Below the pieces are notes generated by a model that worked only from the letters and a program-made list of their open reading frames with translations, was not told where the DNA came from and made no database searches. The position numbers were made by a program, and so were the translations under genes. From Rhodobiaceae bacterium (lineage in GTDB: Bacteria; Pseudomonadota; Alphaproteobacteria; Parvibaculales; Parvibaculaceae), in assembly GCA_021404525.1 (NCBI GenBank), contig JAAWWE010000003.1, forward strand, positions 124,001 to 188,000: a DNA stretch of 64,000 bases, written 5' to 3'. How positions within the stretch are numbered: position 1 is the stretch's first letter; each line of letters starts with the position of its first letter. This document shows, in pieces, positions 26,428-36,966 of this stretch.

Positions 26428-26901
26428 ATGAATGCAATCACTCCTATTGAACTAGAAGGCGTTGTTGAACGCTTTGATGACCTGGGCGAGCTTGAGGAAG
26501 GCTGGACGACGGTTTCCAAAACAGAGCTTCGGGATGAGGAAATAACGCGGAAGAGCGTTACCAGAGTGCGCCGTGCATTTCTAACAACGGTCCTGATCCT
26601 GCTTCTTCTCAATAGCGCCGGGCTGGTCCAGCTCGTTCAGGGATTATCCATCGGTCCTGTACAGGATACGATCATTGTCATGTCTGAAACCTGGCATGAG
26701 GAAATGGAGCGTCACGGTGTAGCTGACGTGCTCTCTGATATTCGTGTTCGGGTCGCCGAGTTTGTTCAGCGGCCTTGGGAGGATGCTCAAATCGCTGAGC
26801 CTGACCTGCGCTTGGGCGAGGTAGAGACGGCCGCAGAGCCGCATGAAAAAGACCGCACCGGCATATTGCGCGGCGCGGTCTTGGAAACGTCTGGTTCCTG
26901 A
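26428..26901 (+). CDS. Unrecognised single-pass membrane protein next to the MBOAT gene
   Basis: A 157-residue protein I do not recognise. An acidic cytoplasmic N-terminus (about 50 residues, ending in a basic KSVTRVRRAF stop-transfer signal) precedes one membrane helix (LTTVLILLLLNSAGLVQL) and a periplasmic C-terminus of about 85 residues that is acidic and partly helical. It begins ten bases after the MBOAT stop with GGAGG immediately upstream, so it is surely translated in the same operon. A role as a bridging subunit between the MBOAT and periplasmic SGNH proteins is plausible but unproven. Its last 50 bases also contain the minus-strand terminator of gltD. Confidence 0.7.
   Translation: MNAITPIELEGVVERFDDLGELEEGWTTVSKTELRDEEITRKSVTRVRRAFLTTVLILLLLNSAGLVQLVQGLSIGPVQDTIIVMSETWHEEMERHGVADVLSDIRVRVAEFVQRPWEDAQIAEPDLRLGEVETAAEPHEKDRTGILRGAVLETSGS
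26846..26882 (-). terminator. Terminator of gltD, inside the 3' end of the opposing gene
   Basis: On the minus strand AAGACCGC (26882-26875) pairs with GCGGTCTT (26856-26849), followed by TTTC, 30 bases beyond the gltD stop. It lies within the coding region of the convergent membrane-protein gene. Confidence 0.75.
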
Positions 26902-26911
26902 AGTTTAGCTG

Positions 26912-28330
26912 TTACCTTGGCAGGTCGCTGGAGCCTGTGAGGAAAACGTCTACTTCTCTTGCCGCCTGGCGCCCTTCGCGGATTGCCCAGACAACGAGCG
27001 ACTGTCCGCGACGCATATCGCCACACGCGAAGACTTTTTCATTACTCGACTGATAGGTGCTCGTATCGGCAGCCACATTGCCACGGCCATCCAGTTCGAG
27101 GGCGAGTTCTGAGAGCAGGCCTTCGTGGATTGGATGGACAAAGCCCATGGCGAGCAGAACAAGGTCAGCCTTTAGTTCAAACTCAGTACCGGCAATGGGC
27201 TGCATCTTTTCATCAACGCGGATGCAGTGGAGTTTTTCCACATTGCCGTCTGGACCGGTGAATTTCTGGGTCATGACCGCAAATTCGCGCTCGGCGCCTT
27301 CCTCGTGGCTTGTTGAGGTGCGTAGCTTCAACGGCCAATCCGGCCAGGTCATCAGCTTGTCTTCTTTTTCCGGCGGCATCGGCATGATTTCCAGCTGTGT
27401 CACTGAAAGTGCGCCATGACGGACTGATGTGCCGATACAGTCAGAGCCTGTGTCGCCACCGCCGATAACGATGACATGTTTCCCGTTTGCCATGATGGGC
27501 TCCACGGTGCCGAGTGCTTCACCGCCTACGCGGCGGTTCTGCTGCGGCAGGAAGTCCATGGCGAAATGAACGCCCGCCAGATCTCGTCCTTCAATGGGAA
27601 GATCGCGGGGGTGTTCTGCGCCACCGGAGACCACGACCGCGTCGTATTCGTCCATCAGATCTTTGGCAGCAACGTCGACACCCACATTGGAGTTGTAGTG
27701 GAAGGTGACACCTTCGCCCTCCATCTGCTCAACCCGTTTGTCGATATGGTGCTTTTCCATTTTGAAGTCTGGAATGCCATAGCGCAGCAGGCCACCGGCT
27801 TTTGCTTGTTTCTCATAAAGGTGCACGTCATAGCCGGTGCGGGCCAATTGCTGGGCACACGCCATACCGGCAGGGCCAGCGCCGATGACGGCGACTTTCT
27901 TGCCGAGCTTGCGCTCAGCCGGCTGAGGTGTGATCCAGCCTTCTTCCCATCCGCGATCGACAATGGCGCATTCGATCGTTTTGATCGTGACCGGTTCATC
28001 GATGAGGTTCAGTGTGCAGGATGCCTCGCAAGGAGCAGGGCAGATCCGGCCTGTGAACTCGGGGAAGTTGTTGGTTGAGTGCAGGTTTTTGAGCGCTGTC
28101 TGCCATTCATCCCGGTAGACCAGGTCGTTCCAATCAGGGATCTGATTGTTGACCGGGCAGCCATTGTGACAGAAGGGAATGCCGCAATCCATGCAGCGCG
28201 CTGCCTGTTCCTTTGTGCCTTCTTGGCCCAATGGAATGACAAACTCTTTGAATTCACGAACGCGGTCCGCGGCGGGGCGTGTTGTCCGGTCGCGGCGGTC
28301 GATTTCAAGGAAGCCAGTTACTTTACCCAT
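26912..28330 (-). CDS. gltD: Glutamate synthase (NADPH) small subunit
   Basis: The beta subunit that feeds NADPH electrons to GltB. The 472-residue product has the N-terminal [4Fe-4S] cysteines ([26 protein letters not shown]), an FAD-binding [17 protein letters not shown], and an NADPH-binding [11 protein letters not shown]. The length is typical. It follows gltB with a two-base gap, its GGAGAA ribosome-binding site lying in the gltB end, so the two are co-translated. Together they run ammonia assimilation with glutamine synthetase. No regulatory gene or sigma-54 site was seen in the gltB upstream region. Confidence 0.97.
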   Translation of the reverse strand: MGKVTGFLEIDRRDRTTRPAADRVREFKEFVIPLGQEGTKEQAARCMDCGIPFCHNGCPVNNQIPDWNDLVYRDEWQTALKNLHSTNNFPEFTGRICPAPCEASCTLNLIDEPVTIKTIECAIVDRGWEEGWITPQPAERKLGKKVAVIGAGPAGMACAQQLARTGYDVHLYEKQAKAGGLLRYGIPDFKMEKHHIDKRVEQMEGEGVTFHYNSNVGVDVAAKDLMDEYDAVVVSGGAEHPRDLPIEGRDLAGVHFAMDFLPQQNRRVGGEALGTVEPIMANGKHVIVIGGGDTGSDCIGTSVRHGALSVTQLEIMPMPPEKEDKLMTWPDWPLKLRTSTSHEEGAEREFAVMTQKFTGPDGNVEKLHCIRVDEKMQPIAGTEFELKADLVLLAMGFVHPIHEGLLSELALELDGRGNVAADTSTYQSSNEKVFACGDMRRGQSLVVWAIREGRQAAREVDVFLTGSSDLPR

Positions 28331-28332
28331 TT

Positions 28333-31300
28333 TTATTCTCCTGCCACTGCGAGCTGAGGCTGTTCCGCCCGCTGTGCTGCCAATTCCTGAAGGGCACGGC
28401 GATATTCAACCGGCATGACCTTTCTGAATTTCGGCAGATAGTCTTCCCAATTTTCCAGGATCGTCTGCGCACGTGACGAGTTTGTGTAATGCGCATGATT
28501 TTCGATCAGCTGGCGCAGACGTTCCCCGTCAAAGCGGGTCATGTCTGCCATGACATCAACGCGGCCATGGGTCTCAAGGTCCCCACCCTGGTGGTGACGG
28601 TCCTGATTGACCTCTTCTTCGGCCAAAACAGGCTCAAGGTCGACCATGGCCATGTTGCAGCGGCGTTCGAACTGACCGTCCTCGTCCAGGACATAGGCGA
28701 TGCCGCCGGACATGCCCGCGGCAAAGTTACGACCGGTTTCGCCAAGCACGACAACAACACCGCCTGTCATATATTCACAGCAGTGGTCGCCTGCGCCTTC
28801 AACAACGGCGATGGCGCCGGAGTTTCTGACCGCAAAACGCTCACCTGCTACACCGCGGAAATAGCATTCGCCTTCAACGGCACCGTAAAGAACGGTGTTG
28901 CCGACAATGATGCTTTCTTCCGGCACGATTTTCTGTGCTTCTTTTGGTGGGTAGACAATCAGCCGACCACCGGAGAGGCCTTTGCCGACATAGTCATTGC
29001 CGTCGCCTTCCAGCTCCATGGTCACGCCGCGTGTCACCCAGGCGCCAAAGCTTTGACCGGCGGTCCCTTTGAGTTTGATGTGGACCAGGTCGTCGACCAG
29101 GCCTTTGTGACCATGCTGCTTGGCAATTTCGCCACCGAGCATAGCGCCTGCCGTGCGGTCTGTGTTTTTGATTGGCAGGTCGATAGATACTGCCTTGCCG
29201 TCCTTGATCGCGGGCTGTGACAGCTCGATCAGTTTCCGGTCCAGGATCTGATCAATATTATGATCCTGCGTCTCAGTCTGATAGATGCCGACGCCTTCCG
29301 CGGCGACTGGCTTGTCAAAGAGGCGCGAGAAGTCGAGGCCCTTCGCCTTCCAGTGGTCTACAACGCGACGCTTATCGAGCATCTGCATCTGACCGATCAT
29401 TTCGTTGAAGGTGCGGTAGCCAAGCTCTGCCATCATTTCGCGTACTTCTTGTGCGACGAAGAAGAAATAGTTGATGACATGTTCAGGTGCGCCCACGAAG
29501 CGCTTCCTCAGTACAGGGTCCTGCGTTGCAATGCCGACAGGGCAAGTGTTGAGATGGCATTTGCGCATCATCAAACAGCCCGCAGCGATCAGCGGTGCTG
29601 TTGAGAAGCCAAATTCATCAGCGCCGAGGAGGGCGCCGACAACCACGTCACGTCCTGTGCGCAAGCCACCGTCAGCCTGAACCGTGATCCGGTCCCGCAG
29701 GCGGTTCAGCACAAGGGTCTGATGGGTTTCGGCAAGGCCGATTTCCCACGGGCTCCCCGCATGCTTGATAGAGGTCAGCGGGCTCGCACCCGTTCCGCCT
29801 TCATAGCCAGAGATGGTGACATGGTCGGCGCGGGCTTTGGAAACACCTGCGGCCACCGTGCCCACACCTACTTCCGACACAAGCTTCACGCTGATGTCGG
29901 CTGCAGGGTTCACATTTTTCAGGTCGAAAATCAGCTGCGCCAGATCTTCAATGGAGTAGATATCATGGTGCGGTGGCGGAGAAATTAGACCCACGCCTTG
30001 GGTGGAGTGACGCACTTTGGCGATCACGGCATCCACCTTATGGCCTGGCAGCTGTCCACCCTCACCTGGCTTCGCGCCCTGCGCCATTTTAATCTGGATC
30101 ATGTCGGAGTTGGCGAGGTATTCCGCCGTCACGCCGAAGCGTCCGGAGGCGACCTGCTTAATGGCTGAGCGCATGCTGTCGCCATTTGCCATTGGGGTGA
30201 ACCGATCCGGCTCCTCGCCGCCTTCGCCTGTGTTGGACTTCCCGCCAATGCGGTTCATCGCAACGGCAAGCGTTGTATGGGCTTCGCGGCTGATGGAACC
30301 AAAGGACATGGCGCCTGTGGCGAAACGCTTCACAATTTCCTTGGCATCTTCCACTTCGTCGAGTGGAACGGGCTTCCGACCATCATCTTCTGCCTTTTTG
30401 ATGTCAAAGAGGCCGCGGATGGTGAAGAGGTGTTCGTTTTGAACATTCACCGCTTTGGCAAACGCTTTGTAGTCTTCTTTCGAGTCGCCACGCACCGCAT
30501 GCTGCAGGTCGCGAATGGAGTCCGGTGTCCAGACATGTTCTTCGCCGCGAACCCGGAAAGCGTAGTCACCGCCGACGGCCAATGCGTCGTCGAGAACAGG
30601 CACGTTTCCAAAGGCGTCACGGTGACGGCGAACTGTTTCTTCTGCCACTTCTGCGAGACCTACACCTTCGATGGTTGTTGAGGTGCCGGTGAAGTATTTC
30701 TGCACAAATTCTGAGCTCAAGCCCACTGCGTCGAAGATCTGCGCACCGCAATAGGACTGATAGGTGGAGATGCCCATTTTGGACATGACCTTCAGGAGGC
30801 CTTTGTTCACCGCCTTGATGTAGCGGCTGGTGATTTCATCAGCCTCCAGGTCTGCTGACAGACGGTGCTTCGCGTCGATCAGCGTTTCGAAGGCGAGATA
30901 GGGGTTCACGGCTTCTGCACCGAAGCCTGCCAGGCAGGCAAAGTGGTGCACTTCGCGTGCTTCCCCAGTTTCAACCACAAGACCTACCGCTGTCCGCAAT
31001 TCTTTGCGGATCAGGTGATGGTGCACGGCTGCGGTCGCAAGCAGTGCAGGAATGGCAATGCGCTCAGCTGAAATCTTGCGATCAGAGAGGATGATGATGT
31101 TGTCGCCTGCACGGACCTCTTTTTCTGCTTCTGCGCAGAGCTCTTTTAGAGCGGCTTCCATGCCTTCTGCCCCTTTAGAGGCGTCGTAGGTCATATCGAG
31201 CGTGAATGCGCGGAAGTTATTGTCCGGAATGTCTCCGATGGTACGGATTTTTTCCAGGTCGCCATTTGTCAGAATTGGCTGACGTACTTCCAGGCGTTTC

Positions 31301-33075
31301 TGATCGCCCGCGGAATGCAGTTCGAGCAGATTCGGGCGCGGTCCGATAAGGGACACAAGGGACATCACCGTTTCTTCCCGGATAGGGTCGATAGGTGGAT
31401 TGGTCACCTGCGCAAACAGCTGCTGGAAATAGTTATAAAGCGGTTTGGACTGTCCAGAGAGGGCGGCAATGGGGGTGTCTGTCCCCATGGAGCCAATGGC
31501 TTCCTGGCCGGTCTCGGCCATGGGTGCCATCAACAGGCTCAGATCTTCCTGGGTGTAGCCGAAGGCCTGCTGGCAATCGAGCAGTTCTGCGTGAACACGT
31601 GGTGTTACAGCATTCTTTGGATCAGGCAGGTCTTCCAGAACCATCTGACCTCGGTCCAACCACTCCTGATAAGGATGGGAAGCGGCAAGTTCTGTCTTTA
31701 GCTCATCGTCGCCAATGATCCGACCTTCTTCGAGGTCGATCAGCAGCATCTTGCCAGGCTGCAGGCGCCACTTCTGGGTAACGCTGCTTTCTTCTGGGGG
31801 AAGCACGCCCATTTCGGATGCCATCATGACGTCGCCATCGTCGGTGACATAGTAGCGCGCAGGACGTAGGCCATTCCGGTCAAGTGTTGCGCCAATCTGA
31901 CGTCCATCTGTAAAGGCAACGGCAGCCGGGCCATCCCATGGCTCCATGAGGGCAGCGTGGTATTCGTAGAATGCCCGACGATCTTTGCCCATGAGTGGAT
32001 TGCCAGCCCAGGCTTCCGGGATGAGCATCATCATCGCGTGGGACAGTGAATAACCACCCGCGACAAGCAGTTCGAGTGCGTTGTCAAAGGCAGCTGTATC
32101 GGACTGGCCTTCCGGGATCACCGGATAGAGCTTTTTCAGATCATCGCCCAGAATGTCAGATGCCATTGAGCCCTGGCGCGCAAACATCCAGTTTTCGTTG
32201 CCGCGCTTCGTGTTGATCTCGCCATTGTGGCAGATCAGGCGGAACGGATGCGCGAGGCTCCATGTGGGGAAAGTGTTCGTTGAGAAGCGCTGATGGACGA
32301 GAGCGAGGGCTGAGACCATCTCTTCGTCTTGCAGGTCTTTGTAATACTCTCCAACCTGGGCGGCGAGCAGCATGCCTTTATAGTTCACGGTGCGTGATGA
32401 AAAAGATGGCACGTAGAAGAAGCTGGCGGCTTCATCATCACCCATTGCAGTGACACCCAGTTCGACGCGTTTGCGGATAACATAAAGTTTCCGTTCGAAC
32501 GCGTCCTGGTCTGCTGTATCTGCGCCCCGGGCAACAAACACCTGACGATGAAAAGGTTCTGTTGGCAGAACCGAGTATCCGAGATCTGAATTGTCGACGG
32601 GCACGTCGCGCCAGCCCAGAAGTGTCTGGCCTTCTGCCGCGATCATGTCTTCAACAAGCGCTTCGATTTTTGCGCGGCCAGCGTTGTCTTTTGGCAGGAA
32701 GAAGAAGCCAACGCCATAGGCGCCTTCCTCTGGAAGGTCGATCTGCTCAGCTTTGGCAGCTTTGCGCATGAAGGCGTCAGGCATCTGGATGAGAATACCC
32801 GCACCATCACCGGCCTTTGGGTCTGCACCCACAGCACCACGGTGCTCAAGGTTCTCAAGAATTTTGAGACCATTGGCAATCATGTCGTGGCTTTTGCGGT
32901 TGTGGATGTTCGCCACAAAGCCGATGCCACAGGCATCATGTTCATTTGCGGGGTCATATAGGCCTTGCGCAGCTGGAAGACCTGCAGGGCGCACGGTTTT
33001 TGTCTGTACGTTGTCTGTCAGTGCTTCTGGAGCTGAACCTGTGCTTGTCTGGTTCTTTTTCATACGCTTTGCCAT
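28333..33075 (-). CDS. gltB: Glutamate synthase (NADPH) large subunit
   Basis: The alpha subunit that hydrolyses glutamine and makes glutamate from 2-oxoglutarate. The 1580-residue product has a 48-residue propeptide before the catalytic Cys49 of the class II glutaminase ([10 protein letters not shown]), the central domain, the FMN-binding synthase domain ([16 protein letters not shown]), the [3Fe-4S] cysteines in [21 protein letters not shown], and a C-terminal right-handed beta-helix rich in Gly ([18 protein letters not shown]). The ATG at 33075 is preferred; an in-frame ATG four codons on is possible. It is the first gene of the gltBD operon. Confidence 0.97.
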   Translation of the reverse strand: MAKRMKKNQTSTGSAPEALTDNVQTKTVRPAGLPAAQGLYDPANEHDACGIGFVANIHNRKSHDMIANGLKILENLEHRGAVGADPKAGDGAGILIQMPDAFMRKAAKAEQIDLPEEGAYGVGFFFLPKDNAGRAKIEALVEDMIAAEGQTLLGWRDVPVDNSDLGYSVLPTEPFHRQVFVARGADTADQDAFERKLYVIRKRVELGVTAMGDDEAASFFYVPSFSSRTVNYKGMLLAAQVGEYYKDLQDEEMVSALALVHQRFSTNTFPTWSLAHPFRLICHNGEINTKRGNENWMFARQGSMASDILGDDLKKLYPVIPEGQSDTAAFDNALELLVAGGYSLSHAMMMLIPEAWAGNPLMGKDRRAFYEYHAALMEPWDGPAAVAFTDGRQIGATLDRNGLRPARYYVTDDGDVMMASEMGVLPPEESSVTQKWRLQPGKMLLIDLEEGRIIGDDELKTELAASHPYQEWLDRGQMVLEDLPDPKNAVTPRVHAELLDCQQAFGYTQEDLSLLMAPMAETGQEAIGSMGTDTPIAALSGQSKPLYNYFQQLFAQVTNPPIDPIREETVMSLVSLIGPRPNLLELHSAGDQKRLEVRQPILTNGDLEKIRTIGDIPDNNFRAFTLDMTYDASKGAEGMEAALKELCAEAEKEVRAGDNIIILSDRKISAERIAIPALLATAAVHHHLIRKELRTAVGLVVETGEAREVHHFACLAGFGAEAVNPYLAFETLIDAKHRLSADLEADEITSRYIKAVNKGLLKVMSKMGISTYQSYCGAQIFDAVGLSSEFVQKYFTGTSTTIEGVGLAEVAEETVRRHRDAFGNVPVLDDALAVGGDYAFRVRGEEHVWTPDSIRDLQHAVRGDSKEDYKAFAKAVNVQNEHLFTIRGLFDIKKAEDDGRKPVPLDEVEDAKEIVKRFATGAMSFGSISREAHTTLAVAMNRIGGKSNTGEGGEEPDRFTPMANGDSMRSAIKQVASGRFGVTAEYLANSDMIQIKMAQGAKPGEGGQLPGHKVDAVIAKVRHSTQGVGLISPPPHHDIYSIEDLAQLIFDLKNVNPAADISVKLVSEVGVGTVAAGVSKARADHVTISGYEGGTGASPLTSIKHAGSPWEIGLAETHQTLVLNRLRDRITVQADGGLRTGRDVVVGALLGADEFGFSTAPLIAAGCLMMRKCHLNTCPVGIATQDPVLRKRFVGAPEHVINYFFFVAQEVREMMAELGYRTFNEMIGQMQMLDKRRVVDHWKAKGLDFSRLFDKPVAAEGVGIYQTETQDHNIDQILDRKLIELSQPAIKDGKAVSIDLPIKNTDRTAGAMLGGEIAKQHGHKGLVDDLVHIKLKGTAGQSFGAWVTRGVTMELEGDGNDYVGKGLSGGRLIVYPPKEAQKIVPEESIIVGNTVLYGAVEGECYFRGVAGERFAVRNSGAIAVVEGAGDHCCEYMTGGVVVVLGETGRNFAAGMSGGIAYVLDEDGQFERRCNMAMVDLEPVLAEEEVNQDRHHQGGDLETHGRVDVMADMTRFDGERLRQLIENHAHYTNSSRAQTILENWEDYLPKFRKVMPVEYRRALQELAAQRAEQPQLAVAGE

Positions 33076-33906
33076 CCCAACCTAAATTCGTCGTCTGATC
33101 CTGCTTGCCGCTCCGAGAATGAGGACCAGCAGGCATTTTCATGATCCACTGTCGAGTTTCTTTGCGCTGACTGCGCTCAGAGGCTCAACCATTTGCCGTT
33201 CCACGGCGTACATCCCGCGAGAAACGCGCGACAGGGGGTTGGATCACAACGCTCTGCCACGTGTCCGGTGCAGTGCCGCCACCTGGCGGGCCTTTCTGCT
33301 GGACGCCCTCTACTTAATTGCGCCCGGGCCAGGCGCTTTACCCTTGGCGCGCCGCCGCTTGACTGAGCGCTAGGAAGCTCCGTCCGCAGGTCCGGAGCGG
33401 AGGGGATATTGCCAGATAAGGGGGGGATGGATCAAGAGAGTAAGTCAGTCTTGTTGACCTATAAAATTCATATGTATTTCAAATGGTTAGAAGAATCTGC
33501 CGGTCTAAATCGCAAATAGTTAAAGATGCCGCAGGGTTGATGGCGCTCAAATGAGCGTGAGACTCGTCTTTTCACCTCTCCAAAGCGAATCCTCGAAACC
33601 GTGTCCTGAGGTCCAATGCGCTGGTGCTTGCCATTTCGGGCGTTCGCAATGGTCCCACACTCGGGCTGCGAGGTGTCCTCAATGGATCTCACAAGCTTTG
33701 TTGCCGACCTGTCCTTTTGAATAGGCATTCCGCCGATTTTTGGGTTCACAAGACGGTGAACGAGAAGGTCGCTTAGGGCGCGTATTCGTGATTTCCAGTT
33801 GAGAGGTTCCGTCCCCATTCTCTTAGCCACAAGGCCGAGCGCACGTTGGTGCCTCAGCCCGGGAAATGTTTTGAACCGAAACTGCAAACCCAACTGGAGA
33901 GAATTT
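33076..33906. other. Gene-poor intergenic region upstream of gltB and of the buf operon
   Basis: About 830 bp without a gene I can support. It must contain the gltB promoter (minus strand) and the buf promoter (plus strand), but no site stands out. The minus-strand ORF 33468-34007 overlaps the BufA signal-peptide region, has no good start and no family likeness, so it is not called. A small inverted repeat (GCTCCGTCC...GGTCCGGAGC) lies near 33376-33400. Confidence 0.5.
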
Positions 33907-34194
33907 ATGAATAAGTCAGCTACCTCAGCTCTCGTTCTAGCCGGTGCCATGAGTGCCGCTTTGACACTTGCAACTGCACCTGTTTCCGCAGCAACGCCCT
34001 CAGGCATGGAAAAATGCTACGGCATCTCACTTGCCGGCGCGAATGATTGTGCTGCCGGGCCAGGTACTTCATGCGCCGGTACGTCCACCATCGACTATCA
34101 AGGCAATGCCTGGAAGTTGGTGCCTGCAGGGACATGTACCTCGATCGATACACCTCACGGCAAGGGTAGCCTTGGCGAAGTAGAACGTCCGTAA
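33907..34194 (+). CDS. bufA: BufA-type (DUF2282) bufferin precursor
   Basis: A 95-residue precursor with an N-terminal signal peptide (about residues 1-29, ending VSAA) and a Cys-rich core: Cys37 in GMEKCYG, Cys48 in GANDCAAG, Cys56 in TSCAGTS and Cys77 in VPAGTC. This pattern is the DUF2282/BufA1 family. In characterised bufferins the MNIO enzyme modifies cysteines of the precursor and the product sequesters copper in the periplasm; that activity is taken from the literature, not from this sequence. The start has GGAGAG six bases upstream. It is followed 25 bases later by its modifying enzyme. Confidence 0.85.
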   Translation: MNKSATSALVLAGAMSAALTLATAPVSAATPSGMEKCYGISLAGANDCAAGPGTSCAGTSTIDYQGNAWKLVPAGTCTSIDTPHGKGSLGEVERP

Positions 34195-34219
34195 GTGCTG
34201 GCTGGATGAAAGGTGCCGG

Positions 34220-35137
34220 GTGCCCCTCCCGGTAACGTCCCCAATGACCAATCATCTAGCATTTCAGCCCGACCCGATCCTGGCCCGTGCCGGGGTCGGG
34301 TTGAAGGCTGATCACTACAAGACGATCCTCGAGACCAAGCCGGATATCGGGTGGTTTGAGGTTCATCCTGAAAACTATATGGGTGACGGGGGCAGCCCAC
34401 ACGCTTATCTCAGCGCGATCAGGCAAGACTATCCTTTGTCGCTTCACGGCGTCGGCATGTCGCTTGGGGGTGTTGATCCACTCGATCAAGCCCACCTCTC
34501 ACGTTTTGCATCGCTGGTTGAGCGCTATCAACCGGCACTTGTGTCAGAGCATCTTGCCTGGGCGACGCATAAGGGCGACTTCCTCAATGATCTGCTTCCT
34601 CTGCCGCTCACGCAAGAAGCGTTGGATGTGATGGCCGAACATGTTGATCAAATGCAGTCGGCGCTGAAGCGACAGGTTCTTGTGGAGAACCCATCGACCT
34701 ACCTGAGCTTCGAAGGTGAGGTGATGGAAGAGCCAGAGTTTCTGGTTGCGCTTGCAGCGCGAACAGGCTGTGGCCTCCTGCTTGATGTGAATAATGTTTA
34801 TGTCTCCGCATGCAACCATGGCTTTGACCCGGTTGCCTATATAGACGCAATTCCCCCTGGCCTGATTGGCGAGGTACATGTGGCTGGGCATGCTGTTGAA
34901 GAGATCAATGGTACGCAACTTCGCATTGATGACCATGGATCCGCGGTTGTTGACGAAGTCTGGAAGCTTTTTGGTCGTCTGATTGAGCGTGTTGGTCCAA
35001 AGCCAAGCTTGGTCGAATGGGACACGAATGTTCCCCCATGGGAAATCCTGAAAGCAGAAGCAGACAAGGCGGACGCTCTGCTGATGCAACATGACCTCGT
35101 GTTGGGCAGGAGGCATGCTGATGCTGTCCCTGCGTGA
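34220..35137 (+). CDS. bufB: MNIO-family (DUF692) multinuclear iron oxidative enzyme
   Basis: A 305-residue TIM-barrel enzyme of the DUF692/MNIO family that installs modifications on RiPP precursors using two or three iron ions. Family motifs are AGVGLKADHY at the start, WFEVHPENYMGDGG, SLHGVGMSLGG, VSEHLAWA, LVENPSTYL, LLLDVNNVYVSACNHG, EVHVAGH and VEWDTNVPPW; the His, Glu and Asp ligands expected of the family are in these stretches. GTG 34220 has AAAGG six bases upstream; ATG 34244 is the alternative and would remove eight residues. It overlaps bufC by 17 bases. Confidence 0.9.
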   Translation: MPLPVTSPMTNHLAFQPDPILARAGVGLKADHYKTILETKPDIGWFEVHPENYMGDGGSPHAYLSAIRQDYPLSLHGVGMSLGGVDPLDQAHLSRFASLVERYQPALVSEHLAWATHKGDFLNDLLPLPLTQEALDVMAEHVDQMQSALKRQVLVENPSTYLSFEGEVMEEPEFLVALAARTGCGLLLDVNNVYVSACNHGFDPVAYIDAIPPGLIGEVHVAGHAVEEINGTQLRIDDHGSAVVDEVWKLFGRLIERVGPKPSLVEWDTNVPPWEILKAEADKADALLMQHDLVLGRRHADAVPA

Positions 35138-35888
35138 TTTTCAAGACTCATTTGGTGCCGCCGTTTGTGGCGCTCCAGTTGTCGCCCAAGGCTTGCAGGC
35201 TGCGGACCCAATTCCCCTTGAACGCCGGGTGGATGTGTATCGCAATAATGTGCACTCAAGTCTGATTGACGGTCTGGCGCAGGCCTTTCCCGTCGTCTTA
35301 CAGCTTGTTGGCGAGGAATTTTTCCGCGCGATGGCCCGCGAATATCTGCGCAACCATATGCCAGACCGAGGAACGCTTGTCGGGTTTGGTCACGGGTTTC
35401 CAGATTTTCTGGACACCTTTCCACCGGTTTCATCGCTGTCCTATCTGAGCGATGTTGCGCGTTTGGAATTGTTGTGGCTTCAAACGTATCACGCAGCGGA
35501 TGAAATTGTTCTCACTCCGGAGGGTGTTTCCACAGTGCCGCCCGAAGAGCTGCCGGAGGTAACGTTCGCCGTTCACCCGTCACTTCAGGTGTTGCAGTCA
35601 GCCTACCCCGTTTTATCGATTTGGCAGGCCCATCAGCCGGGCCAAGACCCTGAGACAGCTGCTATCGGGAAAGAGGGTGAGTCGGTTCTTCTTTTCCGAA
35701 CCGATCTCTCAGTGTTTGTACACAAGATAGAGGTGGGGGGTGTTGTTTTTGTCGACGCCCTTCGATCCGGTGACACTCTTGGTGCTGCAGCGAGCGCTGC
35801 CCTCAATGTTCAGAGCAATTTTGATCTTAGCCAAATTCTACATCTTCTTCTCAGCGGTGGCGGTTTTTCCCGCCTCATCCGCTCATAA
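35121..35888 (+). CDS. bufC: BufC-type (DUF2063) MNIO partner protein
   Basis: A 255-residue protein of the DUF2063 type (often annotated as putative DNA-binding) which acts as a precursor-recognition partner of MNIO enzymes. Seen: N-terminal helical LSLRDFQDSFGAAV, then VYRNNVHSSLIDGLAQAFPVV, REYLRNHMPDRGTLVGFG and FLDTFPPVSSLSYLSDVARLE, all typical of the family, and a C-terminal beta-rich half. ATG 35121 is chosen because AGGAGG lies seven bases upstream; the earlier in-frame ATGs are too close or lack a site. Translationally coupled to bufB. Confidence 0.85.
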   Translation: MLSLRDFQDSFGAAVCGAPVVAQGLQAADPIPLERRVDVYRNNVHSSLIDGLAQAFPVVLQLVGEEFFRAMAREYLRNHMPDRGTLVGFGHGFPDFLDTFPPVSSLSYLSDVARLELLWLQTYHAADEIVLTPEGVSTVPPEELPEVTFAVHPSLQVLQSAYPVLSIWQAHQPGQDPETAAIGKEGESVLLFRTDLSVFVHKIEVGGVVFVDALRSGDTLGAAASAALNVQSNFDLSQILHLLLSGGGFSRLIRS

Positions 35889-35891
35889 CGC

Positions 35892-36377
35892 ATGGACGAC
35901 AAAATGAGTGAAACACAGATCAATGCAGGGCCCATGGGGCAAGTTACTTCTTTGGTTGAGTTGGCCGTCGGTCTATTCGACCGTTTTCCCTCTTTCGTTT
36001 TTGAACTCGCAATGCGGGTGAGTATTGCGATGGTGTTTTGGACATCCGCGCGAACAAAGGTGGAGGGGTTTCTTACCTTGAAGCCAAGTACGTTCTTCCT
36101 CTTTGAATATGAATATGCCCTGCCTCTTATCCCGCATAACATTGCGGCATACCTGGCCACCTATGCGGAGCACTTCTTTCCTATTCTGATCGTGTTGGGG
36201 TTTGCAACACGCTTTGGAGCGGCGGCCTTGTTGGTGATGACGTTGGTCATCCAAGTTTTTGTTTATCCGGGGGCGTGGTCCCTCCACCTGCTTTGGGCCA
36301 GCATCCTGATCTACCTTGTTGCTCGCGGTCCCGGCGTGGTTTCAATCGATCATCTGATCAAACAAAAGTTGTCCTGA
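35892..36377 (+). CDS. bufD: DoxX family membrane protein of the buf operon
   Basis: A 161-residue inner-membrane protein with four hydrophobic segments ([69 protein letters not shown]), of the DoxX type that regularly ends buf operons. It starts three bases after bufC. Its role in bufferin export or redox handling is not established. The segment [15 protein letters not shown] between segments one and two is characteristic of the buf-associated group. ATG 35904 is a possible alternative start. Confidence 0.85.
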   Translation: MDDKMSETQINAGPMGQVTSLVELAVGLFDRFPSFVFELAMRVSIAMVFWTSARTKVEGFLTLKPSTFFLFEYEYALPLIPHNIAAYLATYAEHFFPILIVLGFATRFGAAALLVMTLVIQVFVYPGAWSLHLLWASILIYLVARGPGVVSIDHLIKQKLS

Positions 36378-36514
36378 ATTTTCTGGGCATTGGGCGTGTC
36401 GCACCAATGCCCATTTATCCACGTTTTCTGCCGTATTCCTTGTTCAGAGCTTCTTAAGAGGGCGCTGTTTAAACTGGTGTTGCACACAGATTTGGCTTTT
36501 GAAGCGGTAGATTT

Positions 36515-36940
36515 ATGGCGGACGCCAATACAACAGACTCACGAGCAGACCGTTTGGCGCAAGCTGAGGCGGCGATCAATGCTCTGAAGGGCGAATATGC
36601 CCAACAGTTGCGCGCTGATGCCGATCACCTGTCCAGAGTATTTGCCTCCGTGAATGCCGAAAACCCAGAAGCGGATGCTCTGGAGGAGCTCTTTGGTATT
36701 GCGCATAACCTCAAGGGGCAGGCTGGATCGTTCGGATATGATCTTGTGACATCAATAGCTGCCTCTCTGTGTGATTTGCTTCGCGGGCAGAGTGGATCCA
36801 CAAGTCCACGTGACCTGAAAGTCATCGGGCAGCACGTCCAGGTAATGGAACGTGTTGTAAACAAGGGAATTGTCGGTGATGGCGGTGAGACAGGTCAGAA
36901 AATCGTACAGTCGCTGCGCGATCTTCACCCCCATTCCTAA
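36515..36940 (+). CDS. Hpt (histidine phosphotransfer) domain protein
   Basis: A 141-residue single-domain Hpt protein: four-helix bundle with the phosphorylatable His64 in the motif AHNLKGQAGSFGY. A short polar N-terminal part precedes it. It is encoded convergently to a hybrid histidine kinase that has a receiver domain but no Hpt, with 26 bases between the two stops. The obvious inference is that it receives phosphate from that kinase's receiver and passes it to a response regulator elsewhere. No Shine-Dalgarno of strength is visible; the region upstream holds no other gene. Confidence 0.88.
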   Translation: MADANTTDSRADRLAQAEAAINALKGEYAQQLRADADHLSRVFASVNAENPEADALEELFGIAHNLKGQAGSFGYDLVTSIAASLCDLLRGQSGSTSPRDLKVIGQHVQVMERVVNKGIVGDGGETGQKIVQSLRDLHPHS

Positions 36941-36966
36941 CCTCTAGTCGGACGTTTGAAGGTGCG

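Noticed and set aside
27476-28078. Plus-strand ORF of 200 aa inside gltD
   Set aside because: Antisense to gltD, which has all expected cysteine and nucleotide-binding motifs.
28489-29220. Plus-strand ORF of 243 aa inside gltB
   Set aside because: Lies wholly antisense to a clearly conserved glutamate synthase gene; composition is that of a shadow frame.
33468-34007. Minus-strand ORF of 179 aa before bufA
   Set aside because: Overlaps the BufA start and signal peptide, no ribosome-binding site and no recognisable family.
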